Under the pieces are notes generated by a model. It was not told where the DNA came from. It saw nothing but the letters and a program-made list of their open reading frames with translations, and did not search any database. DNA of 30,026 nt from Paramacrobiotus richtersi (Eukaryota > Tardigrada > Eutardigrada > Parachela > Macrobiotidae), in assembly GCA_034698045.1 (NCBI GenBank), contig JAQGAU010000360.1, positions 1 to 30,026 on the forward strand, written 5' to 3'. The position numbers and the translations under genes were made by a program. Shown here in pieces: positions 1 to 12,100 of this stretch. Position 1 is the first letter of the stretch, and every line of letters begins with the position of its first letter.

Positions 1-355
1 GACCACGAACTGGTGTCTGCACAGTAGTTTTCCAACCAAGCTCTCGTCGCCCACAAATGACACGATACGTGATGATCGGGAGGTGACGAGTTACAGAATG
101 GAACGTGAGAACCCTTGAAGATCTTAACTAGGGTCGCAATAATCTTCGCGGATGATCCACAAAAGTTCTGATTAATAGTCCATTCCGCGTAACATTATCT
201 CAACCTGAAGAAAAAAATTTGGATTCAGTTTTCAGTTATGTAGCTTTAATGCCAAGAACTAACTACCTAAATCTATACTGTATCTATTTGGTTATAATAT
301 GTTCTTGGTTATGCATACGTTATAATCCATAACTGTTCGTGACTCGCTCAAATAC

Positions 356-516
356 GTGATAGTTTCTCTACGTTAAGTGACCGGAAAAACATCTTTCGGC
401 GAAAATTTCTCTGTATAAACCGTGCCTGGCCGAAGGAGAACTACTTATGAGTGCTAATGAAGAAAAAATAAAAGCACTTACCCGTTCCTGCTCCAAGTGT
501 CATTGCCCTTCGTGAC
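356..516 (+). repeat. Direct repeat, copy 1
   Basis: This 161-base segment recurs at 758-920 with about 97% identity. The second copy differs by a few substitutions and a 2-base insertion near the middle. Both copies contain the same short frame starting MSANEEKIKALTRSC and ending at the same stop. Shifted by one base, the 3' part reads PAPSVIALRD, and in this copy it runs on as FLRHEFGIAAVLGV before a stop. This looks like a piece of a decayed coding sequence that was duplicated after it broke. Confidence 0.9.
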
Positions 517-757
517 TTCTTGCGCCACGAATTTGGGATCGCCGCTGTGTTGGGCGTTTAATTTTTTGTTTTCGGAACCACCGAATTTTACTTTGTTATA
601 ACAATTTCCTGTATGTGAATTGTTCATTGCCACTAGCCGGCAGGCGGCAGCAAGTACGTCATATCACTTTAAAATAAGGTAACAGAAAGGAAGGTAGTGA
701 CGCAGTCACTGCCAGTGAGAGAATGGCTGACCAGAGAGATGTCTCCAGTATTATTAT

Positions 758-920
758 GTGATAGTTTCTCTACGTTAAGTGACCGGAAAAACATCTTTCT
801 GCGAAAATTTCTCTGTATAAACCGTGCCTGGCCAAAGGAGAGAACTACTTATGAGCGCTAATGAAGAAAAAATAAAAGCACTTACCCGTTCCTGCTCCAA
901 GTGTCATTGCCCTTCGTGAC
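758..920 (+). repeat. Direct repeat, copy 2
   Basis: This is the second copy of the element at 356-516, about 400 bases downstream in the same orientation. Similarity ends abruptly on both sides, after GTGAC at the 3' end and before GTGATAG at the 5' end. The flank 3' of this copy continues with a coding-like stretch around 965-1070 that contains DAVSEKLTEMYACLESIRTL, in yet another frame. No terminal inverted repeats or target-site duplications were seen. Confidence 0.9.
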
Positions 921-940
921 CTTACCAAGGCGTATGGACT

Positions 941-1330
941 GTGGTACATATATACACTTTGACCTTACGCCGTGATGCAGTCAGCGAGAAATTAACAGAG
1001 ATGTACGCTTGTCTGGAATCCATACGCACATTGGCGAATCTAGACCAATCAGCAAGGGAGAGCGATAAAAAAACCCAAAGGGGGCCCCTTTTATTTCAAT
1101 TTTCATATTTTTTGGTGAAAATCTTCCACTTTTGTCGGCCAGGTATGGACACAGTAGATGTCGAGGCTGGTCTACCCTGAGCGCGGGAAGACGTACGTAA
1201 CCGTAATCCTCTGTTAATACCTTCTAATGAGATTAAAAAAGTGAATTATCGTGAAAAAATATCCAGCCTACAGGATGCTTTAGAAAAAACGTTTCAAATA
1301 GTATTTATCTCAAATATACTCCAAACCTAA
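941..1330 (+). pseudogene. Possible decayed coding fragment of unknown origin
   Basis: Between 941 and 1180 a plus-strand frame gives RRDAVSEKLTEMYACLESI and continues with charged, helix-like residues. Near 1225-1330 another frame gives EIKKVNYREKISSLQDALEK before a stop. The two frames do not join and no splice sites connect them cleanly. The amino-acid make-up looks more like protein than random translation, so I read them as relics of one or more inactivated genes, perhaps of a mobile element. I recognise no family. Chance open frames are a real alternative. Confidence 0.25.
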
Positions 1331-2491
1331 TAATGACGATGAATATCTTAGGTTTTCTAGCCGAATAACCGACCCTGCAGTGAAACTGCAAGGGGCAAGA
1401 AAAAGCGAAGTAGAATTAGCCGAAAGTTTATGGAAGTATGTAGAGATCAGATTAATAACAACAGAAACAAACTAAAAATACCACAAAAACGAAAAAACTA
1501 CTGGATAATATAATAATCCAACATTGGCGTTTTATACGGGCTTCTTGGACCTACCTATTTTCCCCATCGCTTGCAAGTAGAAAACTGCAACACGACACCA
1601 CACTGGAATTCGGGTTACTGAGCAGTAATGAAAGAAATTCAAACAATTACTAAGTCTACAATGATAAAGCAAAACTTGCGATCGCTAACATGTGAGTAGT
1701 TCCTGTATCATGCTTTGTGTTTTTTGGCACCATCCTTACTTGCAGCGTGTGCGCGGCTGTCGAATATCGGCCTTCACAAACCCAGCCAAAACACGGCGCA
1801 ATTACAGTAACTGCATCATAACCAGGACAATTACCGCCAAATGTGTCGGTTGTAACCGACAAGTTTAATCTTTAGCGTAGTGTGTTAGAATAGACTAACG
1901 CTGGAAGCCATTGTCTCAGGTCTGGGCCAGTTTCACCAGCGAAGCCGAAGCTAATTTATAAAGCCCCACTTGTTTGTGCAACCGGAAAGAGGTGACAGAC
2001 GCTATTAGCCTATTTCCGCTTGCAATAACGCAGTTCTCTCTGGATCATCCTTCGGACTAGTACCGGGTGTATTTTTGATCAATGAAACCGGTAGTGGAAG
2101 TTTTTGCGGTGAATGGGCTGCGCGGTCAATGAAGAGCGCGCCCTAATCGTGGGATTAATTTCCGTTATGGCCCACATACGGCTTCATCCGTCTTTTCACC
2201 TACATGTTTGCTCAACATGCAGTTCATCTAAACCCACGTGTTGTTCACGCTGTTAACGATTGGAACGTGATTGACAAACAGCCGTGCCGAAAACAGCAGC
2301 AAAAACAACGTTGTCATAACTTCCTTGAAGTCACTCGAACAGCGGTGGGTAAATACCAGATTACACAGGAAATACTTTGTTGATTATATTGTTCTCAATA
2401 TGAGCGACAGCGTTTCCAGGCATTTCTCTAGACACATATTTTACAAAAAGCCGACTAGACAGGATGTCAAAAAACTGCCACACAGAAGTGT

Positions 2492-3773
2492 TTAACCGAG
2501 ACTAATACTCGCCAAGGGGCCGAGATTCAAACCGAGGATTTTGCCGTCACTGAGAAGACTGACGCCCAAAAGGGGTTTGCGTTTCTTGGCGGTCGTTTCT
2601 TCGGCTTCCTCTGTGGTCGGTCGGATCCGCGGCGGTTTGGTGCGTGCGCTAGTGGCGCCATCATTGTCTTCATCTCCACCAAAATGGGTTCCTACTAGAG
2701 AGACTGGAGGCTGACCACCACCTTTAGGGGGCTGGTTGTTTCCTGAGTTCTGGTTGGGATTTTTGTTATTTTGTTGATTGGATCCTTGGTTGTTGTTTTG
2801 TCCCGAAGGTGACTGATTGGAATTCTGACCAGCAGGATTCTGATTGTTCCCGTTAGAATTCTGGTCGGGATTTTGGTTGTTCCCACTGGAGCCTTGGTTA
2901 GAATTCTGTCCGCTGCCTTGATTGGTATTTTGATTAGAAGGGTTTCCACTAGATCCTTGGTTGGTATTTTGACCGGGGTTGGATGGAGATTGGTTGTTTG
3001 AATTAGAACCTTGGTTAGGATTCTGTCCACCGCCTTGATTGTTATTCTGATTGGAAGGGTTTCCGTTAGAGCCTTGGTTAGGGTTTTGTCCTTGTTGATT
3101 CCGATCAAAGCCCTGATTGCCTGTATAATTATCGACAAATCCCATTAGTACGTGTTAGGCATTCTGGATGTGTCACATACAAATTAATCTTCGCGCACAT
3201 TGAAAGGATTAGAAAGTACTGTACACAAAAAGGCCCGTTTGTCCAGTATAAAGCGGCATACCTATACCACGTATGAATAAATACTGTACACCAGATCAGT
3301 ATATGTACTGATTAATGTACGATACAGTTCTACCTGTCAACTTAACAATGCTGAGTAATCGTGCATGTGGTTTGGTTTGCGTTAGTTTTATTTACAATAC
3401 CAGATGACTGACCATTGTTTCCGGAGCCTTGCTGTCCCTGTTGGCCCCACTGCTGTTGGCCCTGACCAAACTGACCGTTCCCACTGCTCGTATCCCAGTT
3501 CCCAAAGCTGTCCTCAAAGTTCTGCCACTGTTGATCATTCGATCCCCCATGGCCCCTTCTCCGCCCGCTGTTTCGTTCCGGTTGTTCGGCCGGTGCTCTG
3601 GACGGGGCCTGGTCACTCCAACCGCCGCCGGTTTCCTGTGAAGGACCGCCGATTTCTGTTGGATCATTCCCGGATGAAGGGTTTCCAGCCGTGTCGGTTT
3701 TCAGCTTGACGGGAACGGAGCGAACCGAAAGGACTACAGCTAATAGCAGGAATGGCAATTTTAGATCAGCCAT
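2492..3773 (-). CDS. Secreted Asn/Gln/Gly-rich low-complexity protein (two exons)
   Basis: Exon 1 runs 3773-3401 and exon 2 runs 3120-2492. The intron 3400-3121 (280 bases) starts GTATTG and ends ATTATACAG. Both junctions split a Gly codon after its first base, so the frames agree, giving 333 residues. The protein opens with a hydrophobic signal peptide (MADLKLPFLLLAVVLSVRSV). A polar segment with an arginine patch (RNSGRRRGHG) follows, then a QWGQQGQQG stretch. The second exon encodes about 110 residues of imperfect repeats such as NPNQGSNGNPSNQNNNQG. The tail is different: acidic and basic residues (EEAEETTAKKRK), then a hydrophobic C-terminus ending LNLGPLASISLG. No Cys pairs or enzyme motifs appear. 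Such composition occurs in extracellular matrix, cuticle, silk or egg-coat proteins, but the role is unknown. An unspliced exon 1 ending at 3342 is possible but would exclude the repeat exon. Confidence 0.82.
2750..3112 (-). repeat. Imperfect coding minisatellite (NQG/NPSNQ repeats)
   Basis: Within exon 2 of the secreted protein the DNA is built from short related units that encode NQGS, NPNQ, GNPSNQN and NNQ blocks. Two longer related blocks are visible, one starting QNPNQGSNGNPSNQNNNQGG and one starting QNTNQGSSGNPSNQNTNQGS. The region therefore probably grew by local duplication. Its repeat number is likely to vary between individuals, and it is a likely site of assembly collapse. Confidence 0.75.
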
Positions 3774-4377
3774 TGAATAAAATCGCTTGAACGGAGCAAA
3801 TAAAAAACAATATACGTTGAAGTAACGCCTGAATATAATGCAGATGTTTGGTTTTGAGTAAGGGTGGATTGCATATAGTTTAAATACGGACTGTAGAGTT
3901 TGTTATTGTGCAAAATTTTCTACACCTGTACGTACGTGTATTATGACTTCCCATGCTCTTTTCCGGTTTGGTAATTTGCCGGCAGTACAAGGAAAGTACC
4001 GTCAAAACAATCGTGATTAATACGCAGCACTTATTAAGCATTCATTCTTGCGGGTAAATAACCGTTTGTTTCGAATTTTTACGACACTGTTGGTAGAACT
4101 TCTTTACGAGCCACCGGCAATTCACCACATCGAACATGGAACCGGCTTTCGGAGAGATGCGCTAAGTTGTTCTTAAAACAAAAGCGGATTACTTGATGTA
4201 AGCTACTACTAGCAGCTTGCAGTCAGAACGGTTTGTTTTGTACGCCATGAAAATGGTCGTCAAACACGCAGAACATACGACAGCTATATCATATAGCTAT
4301 ATCGTATAGCCCACTGTACAGCATAATATCTAATGGCCATGCATTCGGGCAATACCGAGCATGTGCGCATATCTAGT

Positions 4378-4445
4378 TAACTCAAGATCTATAATACGCG
4401 CGGCCGCCCCATATCAAACAAATCTCGAAAATGGTAGCGAGTCAG
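4378..4445 (+). repeat. Dispersed repeat, copy A
   Basis: These 68 bases match 29954-30021 at about 90% or better. Both contain AACTCAAGATCTATAATACG, a GGCCGCCCCATATCAAA core and TAGCGAGTCA. Similarity stops at both edges here. The other copy reaches almost to the end of the window, so the full element could be longer. The two copies lie about 25.6 kb apart in the same orientation. This is probably a fragment of a dispersed mobile element. Confidence 0.85.
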
Positions 4446-5452
4446 TAAAAACGGACGACACCATTAGATTCCCCGTAGACGAAAAGGGTGTCACATGACA
4501 TTTTTTATAGAAATATTCTGCCGACACAAGGAATACAGTCTTATGTGCAAAATCTTCAAGGTCACCTGGAAACTGGTCTAATAAAAAATTCAGTTGCTGA
4601 ACAATAAGTCAGTCCAAAAGCCCATTCACACCTATTTATTAATTCATATGATTCTTACTTTTGATCTACCGGGAAAAGCTCGGCCGCCCATATTACCAAA
4701 CCCGAACTAATCAGAAACCACAGCGGAAACCGGCCCAGTGTCCCAGTCTTCAAAACGAGGTTACCACCATATTTCATTCGAATCAATGCACTCAGGACTG
4801 TAGTCTTACGAGAACAAATAGTTTGCCGAACAGAAAAACAAATCATGGCAAAATGTTCGGAAAATCATATCGTAAATGCTCTTTCACGTAAATGTCAGAT
4901 CTTTATACCTACCGCTCAACTTGATTGTTTGTCCACCGCTGAAAAACCACAGATAAAACCGAAAACCGTCCAAACCACCAGAGAACAAAACACAGTAAGC
5001 CAAAGTACGCAGCAATTACAGTCTTAGTTTGATTTTAACATGTGTCGTTAAAGAGAAACCCGAAAATCCCCGCCACCTGCTGTACAAGTCCAACTACTGT
5101 AGAAGAAGAATAGCGCAGAAATAGCGCGAGGCCGCTTAAGTGTATCCCGCCCGAAATCCTTTTCCCCTAGATTCCTTTAGCGACACCACTACGTCATTCA
5201 AAGGTCACCCGGGCACTTTCCAGGACCCTAGAAGATAACGAATACCATCCCTAGCGTACATTTTTGGCGATTGACACCAAACGACCAGTGTCATTTAGAT
5301 GATTCCACTGGGAGCCTGGGATGCATTATACCGAAGGTCCGAAGGAGTCAGTACTTGCGGCATTCGGGACAAATTTCTGGATGAAAACGGTGATGAACGC
5401 TCTCAAGCAAAAGGGTTCGGGTGAAACGGATCGTTAGGGGGCACGCGCCGAG

Positions 5453-5616
5453 TACTGTACGCGATCGATGAAATGGCACGAAAATTTTCCCTACCGCATA
5501 CAACACCCCAGCGATACTGGCAGTGTGTTGAGTGCACATAGACAGAGTAGGAATATTCGACGCGCATGTTACCGGATACACTACTCTGCGTGCCATTTCA
5601 GCGATCGCGTACAGTA
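5453..5616. repeat. Inverted repeat, 28-base arms around a 108-base spacer
   Basis: The left arm 5453-5480 and the right arm 5589-5616 are reverse complements at 27 of 28 positions. The arms start TACTGTACGCGATCG and end AAATGGCACG. Such a match does not arise by chance. It could be the termini of a very small non-autonomous DNA transposon or a foldback element, or a hairpin-forming transcript. I see no clear target-site duplication just outside the arms, and pairing does not continue into the spacer. Confidence 0.85.
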
Positions 5617-8600
5617 TCCGGCTGAAACCGCAATTGGCAATTGGGCGCCGAAAATGTGAAACTGATCGGTCTAAATCTAAAGTTAAAGTCCATCCTGACG
5701 CTTTTGCCGGAGCTCAGAAGATAATAGACACATTCCTCTGGGCATATAAAGATCAACAGTTTAATCGTACACGAATGATACCAGATAACTCGTATTGTCT
5801 AGAATATAGTTCTCCTTACGCGCGGTAAACAGAATGAGTCATCGGAAATATTATCGCACAAGTGTCTCGACAGAACCGGTTACCAACTCGGATCAGGTAA
5901 AAGTGTCCGCGTAATCCTGATGGCTCACGGCAAAAACTTTCTGGAAGAAAGCAGTTTTCTCTTGCGCATCAACAACAGCGATTGGATGACCTTTAGATGA
6001 GTGTCGCTGGCTGACTCTCAGGGAAACGGAGTTTTCGGTGGGAAAAATTCCGAAATTATGTACGTCCGAAACAAAAAGAAGTACGAGTCAGCGAAAGGTC
6101 ATTGTCTGCTTCTCGGCGGGAACTCGAAGCGTAATCGTACTAGACTAATATTTGGCCAAAAACGAAAAGCCACAGTGTATACCCATGTTTAATGTTTTGG
6201 TTATTAAAAACAATAACGCACCTTGGTGAAACGGTTAAATGGGCGCGGCTGTCTTGGTTTCACTTAGAGTTATCGGAACTGGTGGAAAAGCGCATTAAAC
6301 CGAAAACGTAGATATTCAAAAGCTTCTGACAGTCAGTCATGCAGTCATTGATTTCCTTACAAAATGGTTCGGCAACTCTAGTGCGATAATAAAATAACAA
6401 CATACTAATAAAAACAGTTTTGTCTTTCACATTTGTTACTAACTAGCACAGATCTGGATAGTACCGTATGCTTTCGAATTGTTTGAATATGGATCTCAAG
6501 AAACCCGGAGGCGGCAGCCGAAGGCGTTTCTTGTACACTATACTATGTAAATACAGTATGTATGCTGATGCTGCATTTGGATTCCGTCATTCCTGGCTGC
6601 TTCTTTCGGCTTCCTTTATCGCGCTTCGAATGCATTAGCAGCATTCGGTGCGCTTCACAACGAACCAACGTCCGAAACCAAACGGGACCAGTCTCCCGTT
6701 GCCGAAAGAAAATTAATGATTTTTATTATTATATATAAAAATTATTTGTCCGAAATCATGTTGTTGGGTTGCAGTTTTCAATCATGCACTCTACAAGGCA
6801 ATATACGATCAAGAACGTAACTGTCACCCGCATATGAACTGTCTTACAGAGACACGGCACCAAATTTTAGGGTTTTGTAAACATCTTATACGTCAATGGG
6901 AAAAAAAGCAACTTGATGATTTGCATTTATTGACAAAATCACGGTTCGGAAGTTCAAGGACCGCATAAAACGGGGCACACTTCTTGCTCCGATCCACAAG
7001 CTTAAGCCGTGACAGAAGGTTGCGAAATTCCTTCACGGCAGTTAATATGCAGTTATGTTGTATGGCATACCGCTGCTGTTGAATGCTCTAGCGCATCCAA
7101 ATATTTCGTCGAGGGTGGCCGCTTCATACATCGCTAGCGCTTTGAATCACGTTTACAAAAAGTAAACATCCCTTCCTTCTCAAATGATATTATCATTAAT
7201 TTTCTAGCATCCGCTTTCTGGCTTTATCAGTCATATCGCAATTCAAACGTACGTAAACTAAGTGCCGCACCCGTTATATCGACGCTGCTGTATTCTGCAG
7301 ATGTATAATTCCTTCGAGACTCCAGAGTGGTCAGTAGCGCAACAAGTCACATTTTTTGAATAGTTGATCAGTATCTTTATGCAGCTGTTTTGCTCATACT
7401 TTTTGTAATATATACGGCTCTTTTTCGGTCAGTTTAGTTATTGTAGAAGACGTTTCATACGCCTGAGCCAGCCTTTGTTGGCTGTTACATTTTATTCCGT
7501 TTCTGTCTGATTTCCGGTAGGCGCCTTTGCCTCAGGTTGCTTTCCTAAAGTATCGTTCCATATTGACAATGGACACAGTGGCAAATGTAACGAACCATTG
7601 CAGGGAAAAAGCTTCATCAGGTTAGTTTTGTAACTTTACGTTGATGCATTCGCAGTAAGGTACATTTAGATCACGACCAAATTGTGTAAGCATTTTTATA
7701 TTATTTTTTACTGATTGTATTTAAAATAACTATTGTCCATGCAATTATGACGAGACTTTTAACAACTGCGTTGCCATATGTATATTCAATTTAAAAAAAT
7801 TTGTCCGAATACCCTCGCTGTTATTGTGAATGAGGATTGTCCGTGGGTCACGGTCGATGTTGCATTTTCTGTGCCCTTCTGGCAAGGAAACGTAAGCTGG
7901 CTTCCTGGAACGCAATGCCGCCGGTATGCATACAGTACATCGTCGGATTCTGAAGTTTCGATTCATACTTTTTTACGTTTGGCATTATTTGTCGGAAAGG
8001 TTAACTACAGCTAGATAAGCCTACATTTCCTTATTAGGTCCGCCTCTAACAATTTGTTTCAGAATTTGATACATTTGTAGCTCTGAACAGCTTTCTTTTG
8101 TTTCTGATATTAGATTTAAAAAATAAGAAATACAAACCATAGTTTTACAATTATGAAACTTCATACACCGTGCCGTTCAGCAGTTCGCTCAGAGCTCGAA
8201 GTAATAAAAAATTCGAAGCATTTACCGGTTTAAGCGCTACATCAGTCACGATCATTCTTATACGACTGTCGCAGTGTTGACTGCTCTATGGTACGAAATA
8301 CAGACGGATAGTTTAGAAACCAAGTGCCATGTTGCCAGGTTTTGTTGCCGCGTTTGCATTCCTTTTAAAGCACATGATTATGTGACTAACTTAGGTTCAG
8401 CTGTGATAACTGATAAGGGCTGGAAAGTATGCAGGAAGTTTAGGTGCTGCTAAAGTACAAGGCTACCACTAGCCTACCAGTATCATAACTTCCTGCAGAC
8501 ATCTGCGTGCATTTAACGCATATAATAAAAGTAATATTTACAGTAGTAGCACCCTGACAGAATTCACCTGCAAGACTTTGTGGAGATAAAAATCCATGGA

Positions 8601-8757
8601 AATAGCTGACTAAATGATTATGATCCCCGTGCATGGTGCACATGCTGCTGTGCATAGTACTGTATGTTCACGTTAGAAATTAGTCGAGGTAGAAATCATA
8701 ATTATGCTCCTTGTATGAAAAGGCGCTGAAACAAATTGAACCGACCTGCAAAAACTT

Positions 8758-8967
8758 ATGCTGCATGCTTTTCATCGCAAGTTTGATATTACGCGCGCGG
8801 GCATACATCCGTCTGTTGCATTCATTGAATTGCATTTACTGGTTATCTGGCTGATTCTGCTGTGGCTCCCAGTTGTCCTTTGGTTGATCTGCGCGAACTT
8901 CATCGGGCACAATAAGTGCGCATTTATCCGAGTTCTGAAGCGATATCATTTCGACCTACGAACATAA
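8758..8967 (+). other. Small open frame with one hydrophobic segment
   Basis: A 69-codon frame starts at an ATG and contains one strong predicted membrane segment, about residues 27-50 (LHLLVIWLILLWLPVVLWLI), followed by basic residues. I recognise no family. It lies just upstream of the first visible GTPase exon, but no donor site in it matches the phase that exon needs, so I do not join them. It may be a small membrane-protein gene or chance. Confidence 0.2.
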
Positions 8968-9185
8968 ACGTTCGGTAAACGTACTAAGGCTACGTTACGT
9001 ACTCAGGAATTTTTTCGGTGTGTACTGGTTCGGTGAAACCCACAGTGACAGAGGTGGCGCCAGTAGATCACTTTCGTTATGTACACAGCAATAATCCTTT
9101 TATATACATATGTATTATGTATTAATGTTGCAAACAGTTCAGGTGCAGTCAAACTGAAGTACAAGCGCGATTTGTGATTTTTCAG

Positions 9186-12100
9186 GGTGGGGACGCATTG
9201 AAATAGCGCCAACAGCAATACTGTCCGTACCGTACCACAATTTTCGCGTGTCCGTGTATCAAAGAACTCAAACAGCAAACCCGGATGACGAAAAGCAATT
9301 CTACTACACGCCGCTGCTACTTCTGCGTCCCGACTCAGCTAAGAGTGTGTCGAATCCTTTTACCAAAAAGCATCAGGTGACCTTTGAGGTGGCCATGTGG
9401 GACACGACCCTAGAGCAACATCTTCAAGCAGCCCTAATCAGCCGACTTAACAAGGATGTGCCGCTGTCCAGCATCCGGCCGATGCCCGTCAAACAAATCC
9501 GACTGGAAACGCTGGAAGATTCTCCCTTGTATACCGTCGATTCTAAGTGGCAGAGCAACGCCATGAACTCTGATGCTGTAACGTTTCGTGTGAATTGTAC
9601 CGACAAAGCATCATGTGACGATTTGGTGCAGAATCTGACAGAATATCCAGCTTTATTTGCGGACAACTTTACGGTTCATTACAGTCTGGAAGCGCAGAAA
9701 GTTGGCCGACGAGCTATCAACATCACGGCACAGCACGCTCGTACCACTTCGTTAGCCACTGCATTGGATCAGAAATTTCCAGGCAAGGATACCGTGTACT
9801 TGAAATCCGACGACGCAAAGGCCTTGACTTTGCAAATCACCACCAAGGTAATGGCAGCCGAGATAATGGATGGAGATTTCGTTAACAGTGACCAGTCGTT
9901 ATCGATCATGAATCTTCTTAAAACTGCGCTCGATGTTGCGACTGTAAGCACGGAGAACTTTTCCGCAGAAATGTGGAATACGACCTTCTGGCATGACGAC
10001 AACATCAGACCGGATAAAGCGACACACACGCTGAATGAAATGTATGACAAAAGCGATACCCAAACAAAAGTTCTTATGCGGAGCGAATTAGCGAAAGCTT
10101 CAAAGTTTTCACACAAGGAGGCTGCCTCCGAGGAGGCTGATGCACGTCAATCGGGTAAGGCAAAGACATCCGCCAGCACCGATGCTTCGCACGATGCCTC
10201 ATCCAAAGGGCACTTCAATGCAGACGCCAGCGGATGGGGAGTAAAGGTCAAGATTGATGCTGGAAACGAATCGCAGAGTCAGACGAAGTCGACTACATCA
10301 AATTGTAACGAATCAGAGCGCGACAGTTCGATCCATAGCGGCAGGACAAACTCGTCCGAGGATAGCAAGGAATCTTCAAGAAGCTCGAAAAACGAAAATG
10401 ACCAGCTGAATAACCTTCTTAAAGAGGCCAAGAGCGTGGCGCAATGGGATGGAGAAAGGTTCATTCCAAAAGCCATAGAGCTAACTAGAGTGAATATGGC
10501 AGCTTTAAGGTCATCAGCATCTCTAGGCACGGTGCAGATACAGGTAAGTAACCCGGTGCTTACGAGACGTTTATTTGTATATCCCTGTTGTAGCCAAAAA
10601 ATTAACACGCAGTTAAAGATTGATGGCCTCGTAGCGCAAGTAATGCTTACATAGTGGCATGCGAAAACAAAAAAGCCAGTGTACAATCTGGATAAGAGAC
10701 GTACGTATACGGATAGTAATTTAGTTTTTTGACTGTACACATCTACAGCCAGTGATAACCCCGTCAGTATACTGACACATGTGACATTAGTGACAACAGT
10801 ATTTTGACATAATATGCACATGCCACTTGTTAGTAACAAACGTACCTATTCGGTACTGTATCGACTTTTCCACGACGTGTGCCTACAGTGGCAGCGTGGG
10901 GCCTTTGCTAGGCATTCGTCTAATAGTTGAGCATTCGCCTACATACAGTAGTTACGTGCGACTGAAAGATAACAATCATAATCTATAAGCGGTTGTTATT
11001 AATTTTAAGGTGACCCACACAACGGCCACACTGAGCAGCAAGATCACTGTCCTGTCGCCGACTGCCGCACCGGTGACTACATCCGCTCCTCAAAAGGCAG
11101 GACAAGCGCCGCAGCCAGTCCCGAAGCCCCAGACCACGCACCGCTACCTGGACGAACTAGTTGCACGAAGCATAAAGATCTTCAGCGGCACACCTAATGT
11201 TTATCAAGTCCAGCTGTCGCTGACCGCTATTGACAATAAGCATAGGCTCCGACGGTATTCCATTGGTCCAAGACCCTCCCATGTGAGCAGCACCAAGGTT
11301 ATACTGCTGCTTGGATCTTCGGGCGCCGGAAAGACCACACTGATAAACGGTATGCTAAACCACATGTTCGGAGTGAAATGGGAAGACGGGGCTCGGCTAA
11401 AAAATATTGTGGAGGAAGGAGAAGCAACGCAGCAAGATAAAAGTATGACCAAACTTATCAGTGCATACGAGGCGTACAAACAATACGATAGTCCCAGTCC
11501 GCACTCCTTGACCATCATTGACACGCCTGGCTTCGGAGATACTGATGGGTTGGAGCGAGACAAAGAAATTGCCGCCCAGCTGAAGGAGTTCTTTACCAAT
11601 GGCAACAAAAACTTCGAAGGGATCGATCATATCGATGCCATTTGTATTGTAGTTCAAACTGCACTAGCACGTTTAACTGCAACTCAACGTTATATCTTTG
11701 ACTGTATTCTCTCCATTTTTGGCAAAGATATTGCGAAAAACATCTTTCTGCTATGCACTTTTGCTGATAATGAAGCACCACCAGCCTTGCCAGCGGCCAA
11801 GAAGGCCGAAGTACCATATTGCAAGTGGTTTCCTTTTAACAATTGTGCACTGTACGCTGACAATGGACCGCATTCTGCGTTTAGCAAACTTTACTGGGAG
11901 ATGGGACATATCAGTATGACGGATTTCTTCAAGCAACTAAGCCAAGTGGAATCCCGTAGCCTAACGCTAACCCGAGAAGTACTGAAGGAACGGGACGCTC
12001 TTGAAGCGGCTGTTAGCGGTCTTCAACCACAGATTAACGAAGGCCTCGCACAAATGGAAGAGATTCGTCAGATACAGGTGCGTAAATACTAGTCAATTAC

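Larger units (their letters stand above)
1..2491. other. Gene-poor stretch with degraded repeats
   Basis: I find no gene model I trust here. The stretch holds a duplicated element (listed separately), short coding-like remnants around 941-1180 and 1225-1330 broken by stops, and a short segment at 99-128 reading WNVRTLEDLN. That segment resembles the start of the endonuclease domain of non-LTR retrotransposons. Open frames longer than 60 codons occur (941-1180 plus, 1656-1862 minus, 2271-2495 plus), but none has a recognisable domain, signal peptide or matching splice sites. The most likely reading is intergenic DNA with remains of mobile elements. Confidence 0.5.
3774..9185. other. Long gene-poor interval
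   Basis: No confident gene lies in these 5.4 kb on either strand. Frames of 60-98 codons occur (for example 5532-5828 plus and 5348-5596 minus), but none has a recognisable domain. The interval contains one copy of a dispersed repeat at 4378-4445 and an inverted repeat at 5453-5616. A small frame with a hydrophobic segment lies at 8758-8967. The 5' end of the GTPase gene must lie in the last part of this interval or before it, because that gene's first visible exon opens at a splice acceptor at 9185. Confidence 0.5.

Noticed and set aside
2695..3138. 147-codon minus-strand frame inside the Asn/Gln-rich exon
   Set aside because: It is the same repeat DNA read in another phase. The frame chosen has a signal-peptide exon, agreeing splice phases and a plausible C-terminus.
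5532..5828. 98-codon plus-strand frame ending in SYCLEYSSPYAR
   Set aside because: Part looks protein-like, but it runs through the inverted repeat and has no domain, good start or splice partners.
10279..10839. 186-codon minus-strand frame over the GTPase Ser-rich region
   Set aside because: It lies opposite a long, well-supported coding exon and runs across that exon's donor into the intron. It has no domain and is explained as a shadow of biased codons.
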